DNA of 10,565 nucleotides from an uncultured cyanobacterium (GCA_937121005.1 CAKZKB010000482.1:1-10565), one strand, 5' to 3'. Positions 1 to 7,400 are shown, counted from the first letter of the stretch. Translations and numbers: made by a program. Notes: generated by a model from the letters alone, not told the origin.

Positions 1-3000
1 TATTGGCCAGGAATTGGCTTTTGGCACGGTTGGCGGCTTCGGCGGCTTCTTTGGCTTTTTTGAGTTTGGCTTCTGAGTCTCTTAAAGCTGCTAGGGCTTG
101 CTTGCGATCGGTAATGTCAATGGTAGAAACAATCACTTTTTTTAAGCTATCTTCGTAGCCGCGTGCCACATCTAAGTGTAGCAGTCCGTAGCCATCTTTA
201 CCGTTTGCCCGTCGGTAGTAAAATTCCGATTCAAATTGATGCTGTCCCTGGGCAAGTGCGGCCATTTCTTCGACTAGGGCGTTAAAATCTTGGGCGAAGA
301 GTTTGGTCAGATCTAAATCTTTTAAAAATTCCGCTTCCGTTTTCGCACCAAAGCTGGTATAGGTGGCACGGTTAACGCGCAACACTTTTACCCGCCGCAG
401 ACATTCTAGCACTTCCTCGGGGTTGTTTTCAAAAAAGGTTTTGAAGTCGGTTACACCGGAGGCGGAGAGGCGATCGAAGCGTTTTTTCGCCCCGGAAAAG
501 TCCTCTTCCCACAGCCGCAATGCGGACTCGTCGAACAGAGTTTTATACCGATTTTCGCTTTCGCGGAAGGCGGCTTCGGCTTCCGATCGCACTTTTAATT
601 CGCGTCGCAGTTCGCGGGTGCGTTCTTCGATGCGACTTTCGAGGGTGCGCGAGTATTCTTCTAGGCGATCGTAGAGGCGGGCATTTTCTAAAGCGATGGT
701 GGCTTGGGAAGAAAGCAACTGCAAAACTTTAAGGCGATCGCTGGTAAACGCACCGCTAACGAGGCGATTTTCTAGATACAAAACGCCGACGCATTTGCCG
801 CGATCGAGCAATGGCATACACAGAAGCGATCGTAAAGGGTTACAAACCACATAGGGATCGGTGGAGTTGGGAATTTCTCGACTGGCATCGTCAAAAATTA
901 GCGTCTCTTGGGTTTGGGCAACGGAAGCGACCAAGGTTGCAGGCACGTCGGTACAGTCTTCTAAGGGAATGGGGCGCAAAACAGTAGAAGACGAATGTCC
1001 GTCGATACTGCCCATGGCTTCGACAATTAGTTCTTTATTGCGTTCGAGAATTAAGGCACATTTTTGAGCCCCTGCATTCTCTAACGTCACTTGCAGCAGT
1101 CGCAATAACAGGCGATCGAGGCGAATTTCTCCTGCCAATGCGAGAGATGCTTTCATCACAGTTTCCAGATCCAGCATGGCGGAGGAACTGGTATGCGTTG
1201 AAGCGAAGGTTTCGGTACTCGAAACTTGCGGTAATGACATGGTTTCGCGGGCGCGATCGAGTTCTCGCTGAAACACGGGGACGATAAATTGCGGGTAGCG
1301 AGTTTCGAGATCGCGAATTTTTGCCCTCGCCCCCCAACGGGCGTAACTGTAGTAGGCTTCGGTAAAATAAACGCGGGCAATTTTGGGTTTTCCCCACTGA
1401 AGATAGAATTTTCCTGCGAGTTCGCGGGCGATCGCGGCTTCGGGGAGAAATCCATTATTTTCTGCCCCAGAAATGGCGCGATCGTAGGCATCGAGGGCAT
1501 CGGCTTTTCGCCCCCAAAGTTGCTGGCATTCGGCGGTGACGAGATCGAATTTGTGCTGGCAATTTTCTGGCGAAAATGTTGCCCAGATTTGTAACTTTTT
1601 GCGAAGTTTAGCGATCTGGCGGTGGAGTTGTCGCTGTTGGGAACTTGTAGCTTGCGGGTAAACAGAAAGATAGGCGATCGCGCTGTAAAAATGGACGATC
1701 GGTACTAACGCCCCGGCGGTACTATCGAGGTAAGCGAGGGCATTTTGGCTAGCTTTCAAGACGCGATCGCCGCGATCGAAAAGAAGATCGAGAACCAATT
1801 GATGGGTATAAAAATAGCAGCAGGCGAGGCGATCGTCTGGTGAGGGAAGTTCGATCTTGTCGAGGGGATCGGCATTGTTTTCGGACTGCAACCCGGTGAC
1901 AACGCGATCGAAATAACCGCAAATTTTCATCGCCTGCGGGCGTTCGGTGGCGGCGATCGCCTCTCGGTACTCGCCCAGTTCTCGCCCCAGAGTTTCCAAG
2001 TCTTTACCGCTAAAATAGGCAAAGTTAATATAGGTTAAAGCGGATTGAATGGCATCGTTCCAGTTGCCAATTTCGACAGCTAGGTTGTACGTCGTTTCCA
2101 GAGGATTTAATATGGTAGCGAGAGGTTGTTTCCAAGAGAAGACGCGACTGTTGACAACATAACTGACTTTGGTTTTAATGTCTCCGGTGTCATCATTTTC
2201 GGCTAGGGTGAGGGCGACATTTGCCAAGCGATCGCCAGCCTCAATATTGCCGAGGTTGCCACACAGCAGCGACGCATACAAACTATAGGCGAATGCGGAG
2301 TGGGGACTGTTGCCAAACTGCAAGGAGAGATCGACAGTTTTGGCGGCGATAAATGCCAAGCGATCGGGGAAGTTTTGCGCCGTCGGGACAAGTTTTGCCA
2401 AAATTCGCATCTGCGTCAAGCTGTTGCGATCGCCCATGGCAGGCAAGTCGGGTAAGGTTTCGATACCGCGATCGCCGAGTTTCTTCTCAATGGCAGCGAG
2501 ATACTTTCTCAAGGTTGTTTTTTTACAACTTTTCGGGAGATCGCCACCCAATTGGGTGAGAATTTCTCGTGCAGTTTCTAAGACTTCAGCGTGGCGATCG
2601 CGCCGTTGCAAGGCGGTAATTTTGACTTCAAAACTGCGAACCGCATCTAAAGGAATTTTAGCACGATCGATCGCGGTATTAGCATAGTGACAACTGGCTT
2701 CCTCATCGCCATCGAGATCGGCGAGTTGGGCGGCGGTTTCGTATAAAGCTAAACTGAGGGGATACTGAGTTTCCCAACTGTCGCTTCCTAACAGGGAAAT
2801 GCCCGTTTTGGCATAGCGAAAGGCTTCGCTATTGTTGGCGATCGCGGCAGCTTTGCGGGCAGTCATTAAATTGAGTTTGGCGAGGCGATTTCTTTCTGTA
2901 TCATCCGCGATCGCCTCAATCCCTAAATTGAGTTGGCTGACAATAACAAATAGTTTGTCGTCGTCTAAAGAAATGCCGCTTTTTTGCTCCAGTTGACTCC

Positions 3001-5302
3001 AGCGATCGAGCAAACGGCGACCGATTTTATAGTGGGTTTTCGGTTTTTTCTCTGCGGGAATGGTGGTATAGGCGGCTTGGCGAACGCGATCGTGAGAAAA
3101 GCGATATAAAGGAATGGGTAAGTGGGAGAAGGAAGGCAGATCGTCTTCGCCGTGAAACAGTTTGTAGGCTTCGTTTGTAGGGACAACGAGAGCCTGTTCT
3201 AAGGCGATCCAGAGGGTGTTTGCTGTTTCTAGTAAAGATTTTTTAGAGGCGATCGCGAGGGTTTCGAGGTCGAATTGACTGCCAATACAAGCGGCTAATT
3301 TCAGCACGAAGCGAGTCTGTTCTGGCAAGCGATCGATGGCCCGAATGACGAACTCGGTGGCATCTTCAGCCAGAGAAATAGGGGCAATGCGATCGAGATC
3401 GTATTGCCAACCGCCGCTAGCTAAACTGTTTTTGTTGTCCTCAGCCGTGACAAAATAAATAGATCCCTCTCGATACAATGCCTCTAAAAACTGCTTAATT
3501 AAGAAGGGATTGCCGCCATTTTTTTGCAGGACTAATTCCGTGAGAGGTAAGGCATAAGTGCGATCGCAGTGCAGCGTATCGGCAATGAGTTGATTGACAG
3601 CCCGACGATCGAGGGGGTTTAACTCAATTTCTTGCAAGCAAGAGGGAGATCGATCGCCATCGAATGCGGCTGACTGTCGCAATTTTAGCACCGAACCCAT
3701 GCGGGCGATCGTCTCAGCAAATAAGCTACCTTCTGCCACATCTTCGCTGCGATATGTGCCGACAAGCAACAACGATTGTAATGCCGAACTGTCGCGATCG
3801 CGAAATATGAACTCTGAGGAGACTAGCAACTCCAAAAAGTGCAAGGAAGCGCGATCGGCCCACTGCAAATCATCTAAGAAAATCCCTAAAGGACGTTGGG
3901 GATCGACCAGCGCCCAAATTAACTTTTGTAACAACAAATTAAAGCGATTTCGCTGGGCCATAGGTTCCAATTCGGGAACCGGGGGTTGTTTTCCTAAAAA
4001 GCGATTGAGTTCGGGAATGGCATCGCTTAAAACGCGCCCGTATTGACCGAGTGCTTTTCTAATTCTGTCGCCATATTCTCGTTGTTTCGTCTTGCTTTCC
4101 GCGCCAATTCTGGCAATTAAGCGGTGACAGGCTTGCAACCAAGCGCTAAATGGTTTATCCTGAGAACCGAAGTCAAATTGAGCGCTAATAAAATAGCCGC
4201 CGCGCCGAACAATTTCGGTTTGGACTTCGCGCACGAATGCCGACTTACCAATACCAGACACGCCAGAAACCAGTGCCAACTCGACTTGACATTGGGCGAG
4301 TCGCGCGTTACTGTAATGTTGTTGTTTGATGGCGCTAGCAACGCGGTCGAATGCGGCTAGCAGTGCCGACTTTTCTGCCTCTCGACCGTAGAGTTGTTCT
4401 GAAATCGAAAAGCGATCGCTGCGATCGCGAGTCCCAATCTTAAATTCGCCAATGCTGCCAGAATTGGCAAGGCGATCGCGGCATTGTTCCAAATCATAGC
4501 GCAACCCCGCCGCACTTTGATAGCGATCTTCGGGGGTTTTTGCCATCAACTTGAGGATGATGTTGCTGACGGCATCGGGTATGCTAGGATTGAGTTCAGT
4601 TAGAGGTGTGGGTTGGCGGGCGATGTGGCAGTGGACTAACTCTAACGGATCGCTCGATCGAAAGGGAACTTGTCCGACGAGAAGTTCGTAAAATGTCACT
4701 CCCAACGCATAAAAATCGGCCCGATAGTCGATCCCACGATTCATGCGTCCCGTCTGTTCTGGAGATAAATACGCCAGCGTCCCCTCTAAGACATTGGGGT
4801 TTTGGATCTCTCGTTCTTCTCGCGGCAAAACCGAAGAAATGCTAAAATCGATGAGGCGCACGACTTCTGTTTCGGGATGGATTAAAATGTTTTGCGGTTT
4901 GATATCTTTATGAATGACGCGACGATCGTAGAGTTGTTCGAGAATTTGCGCCAGTTGGATGCTAATATGGAAGAAGCGATCGAGCGGTAGGCGACGCTTG
5001 CGGCACCGAGAACTCACGTATTCCTGTAGAGAAATATCGCCTTCATCTTTCATCACCAACGCCAAACGGTTGCGATCGGTTTCCAAGGCAATGGGGCACA
5101 CAATACCAGGAATGTTGAGGCTTTTGGCGATCCGATATTGATTGCGAAACTGGACTAAATCGTTAAACGCCGGATATTCATCGCGCAACAACTTGACGAT
5201 CGCGGGTTGGTTGTCGCGATCGCGTACCCCCCGATAGACGAGGGTGCGGGCACTGTCATAGATAGGTTCGATGAGGCGATAGCCGCGAATCGCGATCGAC
5301 AT
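1..5302 (-). CDS. HstK-type multidomain sensor: Ser/Thr kinase, AAA ATPase, GAF, PAS and (cut off) histidine kinase; 3' end outside window
   Basis: One uninterrupted minus-strand frame gives 1767 residues and continues past the left edge. The start ATG (MSIAIRGYRL) has no clear Shine-Dalgarno; an in-frame GTG lies four codons upstream. Residues 8-270 form a Ser/Thr kinase: lysine K37 (AIVKLL), catalytic HKDIKPQN with D133, metal-binding D152 in DFS rather than DFG, then a SPEQ motif. The glycine-rich loop is poorly formed (IYDSARTLVYRG). Residues 320-600 form an AAA-type ATPase with Walker A GVSGIGKS (K353) and Walker B IFLDDLQWAD (D477, D478). Residues 600-1370 are a helical, TPR-like region. 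A GAF domain (1380-1537), a coiled-coil linker and a PAS-like domain (1578-1735) follow. The visible end, RAKSQFLAN, is the usual lead-in to a histidine-kinase H-box, so HisKA and HATPase_c domains are expected just outside. Anabaena HstK has this kinase-to-kinase architecture. The signal sensed is unknown. It follows rsmE by 86 bp and may have its own promoter. Confidence 0.93.
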   Translation of the reverse strand, partial: MSIAIRGYRLIEPIYDSARTLVYRGVRDRDNQPAIVKLLRDEYPAFNDLVQFRNQYRIAKSLNIPGIVCPIALETDRNRLALVMKDEGDISLQEYVSSRCRKRRLPLDRFFHISIQLAQILEQLYDRRVIHKDIKPQNILIHPETEVVRLIDFSISSVLPREEREIQNPNVLEGTLAYLSPEQTGRMNRGIDYRADFYALGVTFYELLVGQVPFRSSDPLELVHCHIARQPTPLTELNPSIPDAVSNIILKLMAKTPEDRYQSAAGLRYDLEQCRDRLANSGSIGEFKIGTRDRSDRFSISEQLYGREAEKSALLAAFDRVASAIKQQHYSNARLAQCQVELALVSGVSGIGKSAFVREVQTEIVRRGGYFISAQFDFGSQDKPFSAWLQACHRLIARIGAESKTKQREYGDRIRKALGQYGRVLSDAIPELNRFLGKQPPVPELEPMAQRNRFNLLLQKLIWALVDPQRPLGIFLDDLQWADRASLHFLELLVSSEFIFRDRDSSALQSLLLVGTYRSEDVAEGSLFAETIARMGSVLKLRQSAAFDGDRSPSCLQEIELNPLDRRAVNQLIADTLHCDRTYALPLTELVLQKNGGNPFLIKQFLEALYREGSIYFVTAEDNKNSLASGGWQYDLDRIAPISLAEDATEFVIRAIDRLPEQTRFVLKLAACIGSQFDLETLAIASKKSLLETANTLWIALEQALVVPTNEAYKLFHGEDDLPSFSHLPIPLYRFSHDRVRQAAYTTIPAEKKPKTHYKIGRRLLDRWSQLEQKSGISLDDDKLFVIVSQLNLGIEAIADDTERNRLAKLNLMTARKAAAIANNSEAFRYAKTGISLLGSDSWETQYPLSLALYETAAQLADLDGDEEASCHYANTAIDRAKIPLDAVRSFEVKITALQRRDRHAEVLETAREILTQLGGDLPKSCKKTTLRKYLAAIEKKLGDRGIETLPDLPAMGDRNSLTQMRILAKLVPTAQNFPDRLAFIAAKTVDLSLQFGNSPHSAFAYSLYASLLCGNLGNIEAGDRLANVALTLAENDDTGDIKTKVSYVVNSRVFSWKQPLATILNPLETTYNLAVEIGNWNDAIQSALTYINFAYFSGKDLETLGRELGEYREAIAATERPQAMKICGYFDRVVTGLQSENNADPLDKIELPSPDDRLACCYFYTHQLVLDLLFDRGDRVLKASQNALAYLDSTAGALVPIVHFYSAIAYLSVYPQATSSQQRQLHRQIAKLRKKLQIWATFSPENCQHKFDLVTAECQQLWGRKADALDAYDRAISGAENNGFLPEAAIARELAGKFYLQWGKPKIARVYFTEAYYSYARWGARAKIRDLETRYPQFIVPVFQRELDRARETMSLPQVSSTETFASTHTSSSAMLDLETVMKASLALAGEIRLDRLLLRLLQVTLENAGAQKCALILERNKELIVEAMGSIDGHSSSTVLRPIPLEDCTDVPATLVASVAQTQETLIFDDASREIPNSTDPYVVCNPLRSLLCMPLLDRGKCVGVLYLENRLVSGAFTSDRLKVLQLLSSQATIALENARLYDRLEEYSRTLESRIEERTRELRRELKVRSEAEAAFRESENRYKTLFDESALRLWEEDFSGAKKRFDRLSASGVTDFKTFFENNPEEVLECLRRVKVLRVNRATYTSFGAKTEAEFLKDLDLTKLFAQDFNALVEEMAALAQGQHQFESEFYYRRANGKDGYGLLHLDVARGYEDSLKKVIVSTIDITDRKQALAALRDSEAKLKKAKEAAEAANRAKSQFLAN

Positions 5303-5356
5303 TGCTTGAGTCACGCCCAACGGAGAAATTGCTGCCCTGGTCGCTAGGGTTTACCA

Positions 5357-5362
5357 ATTATA
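5357..5362 (-). promoter_or_regulatory. Candidate extended -10 promoter for the HstK-type gene
   Basis: The minus strand reads TGGTATAAT, a perfect TATAAT with the TGn extension, in the 86-bp gap between the rsmE stop and the kinase ATG. No good -35 hexamer lies 17 bp upstream, which an extended -10 can tolerate. Transcription would begin near 5350 and leave a leader of about 50 nt. This is motif-based inference only. Confidence 0.45.
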
Positions 5363-5388
5363 CCATTACCGTCCGTCGTTGGCTTCAT

Positions 5389-6159
5389 TTAAATTTGTTT
5401 CTTCGCCCTGCCTCCCGACTCAGGGTTAATACGCACGTCCGAATTGAAAGTCTCCGCAACAGCAGCGATCGCAGAAATGGACGCGATCGCGGCAGTAACG
5501 GCTCGTAAAATCCTCGCACCTAAAGAGACAACTGTAAACCCCGAAGCGATCGCGGTTGCAATTTCAGCCTCCGTCCAGCCACCTTCAGGCCCGGTAGCGA
5601 TGGCGATCGTCCCTCGTCCTTCCGGGGGTAATGCCAACAATTGCGACAGTAAAGATGGGGCATTTTGTCGCGCCGCACAGATATATTTGGTCTCAGCGAT
5701 ACAGCTAGAAACCGCCACCGAAAACGACACCGGATCGGACACTTCTGGAACCACAAACCGTTCCGACTGTTCGGCCGCTTCTTTAACAATACGCCGCCAG
5801 CGATCGAGTTTGCGATCGCTAGGTTGTAGCAAAGTGCGATCGCTTTGCACCGGAACAATTTGCCCCACACCTAATTCTGTCGCTTGTCGTACCACCTCGT
5901 CAAAAGCATTGCCTTTGGGCATACCTGCAAGTAAAATGATGCGATTGGGTAACTCTGTATTGCCCGGTAAAGGTTTTTCCGCGATCGCGCCACTGGGATC
6001 TAAACGTGCTAACCACCAGCCACCGTCCCCATGCAACGCCACAAAGCGATCGCCGTCGCGCAAACGCAGTACCCGCCGTAAATAGCGTTCCTGTTCGGCA
6101 GTTAAGGTAATGGCGCGATCGTGCCATTGGTGTCGATCGATCGTCAGATATTTTAACAA
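5389..6159 (-). CDS. rsmE: 16S rRNA (uracil(1498)-N(3))-methyltransferase RsmE
   Basis: RsmE methylates N3 of U1498 in 16S rRNA using S-adenosylmethionine and belongs to the SPOUT (knotted) methyltransferases. The N-terminal PUA-like part shows TLTAEQERYLRRVLRLRDGD. The middle has the family hallmarks MPKGNAFDEVVRQATELG and KEAAEQSER. The C-terminal knot has GPEGG at about residues 190-194 and SLGARILRAVTA from about 211; many bacterial homologues have glutamate where this has the valine of AVTA. The start is difficult. The frame stays open upstream to 6309 but has no ATG there, only TTG codons. The TTG at 6159 gives 256 aa, the normal family length, with MLKYLTIDRHQW as the N-terminus. Other in-frame TTGs at 6180, 6201 and 6222 are supplied by a heptamer repeat array, and starting there would add IAHCSLL-type repeats. 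No Shine-Dalgarno is visible. The kinase gene follows on the same strand. Confidence 0.93.
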   Translation of the reverse strand: MLKYLTIDRHQWHDRAITLTAEQERYLRRVLRLRDGDRFVALHGDGGWWLARLDPSGAIAEKPLPGNTELPNRIILLAGMPKGNAFDEVVRQATELGVGQIVPVQSDRTLLQPSDRKLDRWRRIVKEAAEQSERFVVPEVSDPVSFSVAVSSCIAETKYICAARQNAPSLLSQLLALPPEGRGTIAIATGPEGGWTEAEIATAIASGFTVVSLGARILRAVTAAIASISAIAAVAETFNSDVRINPESGGRAKKQI

Positions 6160-6224
6160 TGAACAATGAACAATGAGCAATGAACAATGAGCAATGAGCA
6201 ATGAGCAATGAGCAATGAACAATA
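6155..6224. repeat. Heptamer tandem repeat array, (A[A/G]CAATG)x10
   Basis: Ten consecutive 7-bp units occupy exactly 70 bp: AACAATG three times, then a mix of AGCAATG and AACAATG, ending in AACAATA. The only internal variation is A/G at the second base. This resembles the STRR (short tandemly repeated repetitive) heptamers known from filamentous cyanobacteria. The array is open in all three minus-strand frames because 7 is not a multiple of 3, and it overlaps the rsmE initiation region. Confidence 0.95.
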
Positions 6225-6268
6225 CCTCTAGAAAAGGAAGAGGCTTGTTTCGAGATCTTCGGGGCAAA

Positions 6269-6274
6269 TTTATA
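6269..6274 (-). promoter_or_regulatory. Weak candidate -10 box upstream of rsmE
   Basis: The minus strand has TATAAA in an A+T-rich stretch (TTAAAAAATATAAATTTG) directly after the stop codon of the acidic membrane protein gene. If used, the leader would carry the whole heptamer array before rsmE. There is no recognisable -35 box. Read-through from the upstream gene is equally possible. Confidence 0.25.
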
Positions 6275-6283
6275 TTTTTTAAT

Positions 6284-6634
6284 CTACCATAAAGCGGGAA
6301 TGCCTTCAACTTTTTTGGAAGCGGGAGGAGTGTCTACCCGATCGCGATCGTCTTCTTCATTTTCAACAGGGATATCATCCTCTGTCGGTTCGCCATTGTC
6401 TTCTCCATTAGTGATATCTTCGATTTCAACTGGGAGGGGATCGCCTGCTTCGGTATCGGTATTGCCATTTTCGGTAGAACTATTGGGAACTTCAGTCGCT
6501 TCAGGAATGTATTGTTCCGATGCAGGTTCTTCTGGGTCGTCACCGACGAAATCTTCGGCCCGCAATCCCAACAGAAGGCCGATGATAATTAACAGAATTA
6601 ATGCGGCAATCAAGCCCTTCATCGCTGACTTCAT
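6284..6634 (-). CDS. Small acidic single-pass membrane protein, unknown function
   Basis: I do not recognise this 116-aa protein. It starts MKSAMKGLIAALILL, with one hydrophobic segment at about residues 7-24 preceded by lysines. This predicts an N-in anchor, or an uncleaved signal, with the rest outside the cytoplasmic membrane. The remainder is low-complexity and very acidic, rich in E, D, P, N, T and S (for example DDPEEPASEQ, ENEEDDRDRVD), and ends KKVEGIPALW. It has no cysteines or enzyme motifs and is probably disordered. A second possible start is M5 at 6622. No strong ribosome binding site is seen. The gene sits between two repeat-filled spacers, upstream of rsmE on the same strand. 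The acidic tail might bind cations or basic partners, but that is speculation. The open frame with an N-terminal anchor and typical codon use supports a real gene. Confidence 0.7.
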   Translation of the reverse strand: MKSAMKGLIAALILLIIIGLLLGLRAEDFVGDDPEEPASEQYIPEATEVPNSSTENGNTDTEAGDPLPVEIEDITNGEDNGEPTEDDIPVENEEDDRDRVDTPPASKKVEGIPALW

Positions 6635-6722
6635 CGAAGATACGAGGTGTGAGGTACGAGGTACGAGGTATGAGGTATGAGGTACGAGATGTGTTTCAAG
6701 GATGAAGTCAGAAGGATGAAGG
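6616..6722. repeat. Imperfect inverted repeat spanning the start of the acidic protein gene
   Basis: CTGACTTCATC at 6625-6635 is matched by its exact reverse complement GATGAAGTCAG at 6701-6711. Just outside, CCTTCATC at 6616-6623 pairs with GATGAAGG at 6715-6722. The arms bracket the TACGAGG heptamer array. The left arm contains the first codons of the acidic protein, so a hairpin in its mRNA could cover the start codon. The right arm also resembles a short GGATGAA direct repeat, so the pairing may be secondary. Confidence 0.5.
6641..6689. repeat. Heptamer tandem repeat array, (TACGAGG)x7
   Basis: Seven units of 7 bp run without gaps: TACGAGG, TGTGAGG, TACGAGG, TACGAGG, TATGAGG, TATGAGG, TACGAGA. 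The variation is mostly transitions at the second and third bases. This is an STRR-type array with a sequence unrelated to the one at 6155-6224. Confidence 0.93.
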
Positions 6723-6735
6723 ATGAAGATAGATT

Positions 6736-6799
6736 TCTCCCCATCTCCTTGTCTCCTTGTCTCCTTGTCTCCCCATCTCCTTGTCCCCTTGTCTCCCCC
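6736..6799. repeat. Octamer tandem repeat array, (TCTCCTTG)x8
   Basis: Eight 8-bp units fill 64 bp: TCTCCCCA, then TCTCCTTG three times, then TCTCCCCA, TCTCCTTG, TCCCCTTG and TCTCCCCC. Unlike the others its period is 8, and it is purely pyrimidine except for the last base of most units. The strand asymmetry could favour unusual DNA structure. Confidence 0.92.
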
Positions 6800-6806
6800 T
6801 CTTAAA

Positions 6807-6841
6807 ACTGGTCACTGGTAACTGAACACTGGTCACTGATT
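6807..6841. repeat. Heptamer tandem repeat array, (ACTGGTC)x5
   Basis: Five 7-bp units: ACTGGTC, ACTGGTA, ACTGAAC, ACTGGTC, ACTGATT. The leading ACTG is invariant. It lies directly downstream of the 152-aa protein gene on the minus strand. It is a third STRR-like heptamer family in the same spacer. Confidence 0.88.
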
Positions 6842-6859
6842 GTCCCCCCAATTCCCCCT

Positions 6860-7318
6860 TTAATGGCGTGGATAGACTTCATCTTCCTGCATCAGTACGT
6901 CGCCCCAATAAATGCGTAATGTCGCGCCGTTGACCACGTAGCGATATTCGCCGTTTTCGGCAACGAAACCGCGCCGATCCTCAAACCGGGCCGGTAATTC
7001 GATGGTATTATTTCCATCATCTTTCGCCATGCCGATGTAACGAAGTTGGTTGCCATGCCAACAAATGTTAATATAAAAGCGATCGGTTTCAAAAAAGTCT
7101 GCTTCTCGCCAACGAATACCGCGCTGGGCGCAAATTCGCCAGTGTTGAGCCATGGGGAAAGGCGGCTGTGAAGGGGAAAATCCCGTTTCAGCAGCCATGG
7201 CGGGAGTGATGGTTTCGGCCATCCAAACCTGGGTTGCCAAGGCCATGGTTAATCCTAAGACAACCAGCACCAACAGCGAAACGATTTGGTCGAGGGAGAT
7301 CCAGTGATGCGGGGGCAT
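6860..7318 (-). CDS. Secreted or membrane-anchored hypothetical protein
   Basis: This 152-aa protein has a hydrophobic segment at about residues 12-30 (IVSLLVLVVLGLTMALATQV), followed by a possible cleavage region around TPAMAAETG (residues 38-46). It is therefore either exported or held by an N-terminal anchor. The mature part, from about residue 58, is compact and rich in aromatic residues (RICAQRGIRWREADFFE, FYINICWHGNQLRYIG, GEYRYVVNGATLRIYWGD), suggesting a small beta-rich domain. Its only two cysteines, C63 and C86, could form a disulfide outside the cytoplasm. I do not recognise a named family; it has the look of a conserved cyanobacterial hypothetical. The ATG has no clear Shine-Dalgarno but lies about 50 nt downstream of a good promoter candidate. 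It is divergent from the hydroxylase gene. Confidence 0.82.
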   Translation of the reverse strand: MPPHHWISLDQIVSLLVLVVLGLTMALATQVWMAETITPAMAAETGFSPSQPPFPMAQHWRICAQRGIRWREADFFETDRFYINICWHGNQLRYIGMAKDDGNNTIELPARFEDRRGFVAENGEYRYVVNGATLRIYWGDVLMQEDEVYPRH

Positions 7319-7363
7319 GGGACAAAAGAGGTCAGCTAGCGGACAGGACGATCGCGATCGAGC

Positions 7364-7400
7364 GCCACGATATTTATTATCTTAACGCCGATCTCGTGGC
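7364..7400. promoter_or_regulatory. Inverted repeat in the divergent control region, operator candidate
   Basis: GCCACGA at 7364-7370 is the exact reverse complement of TCGTGGC at 7394-7400, with 23 bp between. The arms flank the -10 box proposed for the minus-strand gene, and the right arm overlaps its -35 box. A second small inverted pair, ACAATG (7401-7406) and CATTGT (7420-7425), lies alongside. The position fits a dimeric regulator site, but 7-bp arms can occur by chance. Confidence 0.35.

Larger units (their letters stand above)
6635..6859. other. Repeat-filled spacer without genes
   Basis: This 225-bp gap between two minus-strand genes has no credible coding frame. It consists almost wholly of three different short tandem arrays (6641-6689, 6736-6799, 6807-6841) plus GGATGAA copies around 6699-6727. 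No RNA gene or classical terminator with a T-run was found. Confidence 0.85.

Noticed and set aside
690..1165. GAF domain as a bilin-binding phytochrome-type sensor
   Set aside because: No cysteine-histidine chromophore site is visible. The cysteines present (VVCNPLRSLLCMPL) do not match phytochrome or cyanobacteriochrome motifs.
1035..1500. Two minus-strand frames of 114-120 codons overlapping each other
   Set aside because: They are alternative frames within the kinase gene, whose own frame here encodes the helical-repeat end and GAF domain with clear family signatures.
3594..4046. Open frame of 150 codons on the plus strand
   Set aside because: It lies opposite the ATPase domain of the large kinase, which has intact Walker motifs. 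The frame is a shadow kept open by base composition.
1..5302. Possible frameshift or split in the very long gene
   Set aside because: The frame set by the ATG at 5302 is the same that reads KSQFLAN at the left edge, and all domains in between are in that frame without a stop.
5444..6085. Open frame of 213 codons on the plus strand
   Set aside because: It is antisense to rsmE, whose protein matches its family along its whole length. The plus-strand product is low-complexity (A, S, T, R rich) with no family features.
6225..6243. Short inverted repeat CCTCT/AGAGG as a terminator
   Set aside because: The stem is only 5 bp with a 9-base loop, and there is no T-run on the minus strand after it.
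6155..6841. Repeats considered as a CRISPR array
   Set aside because: Units are 7-8 bp and directly adjacent, with no spacers, and no cas genes are present.
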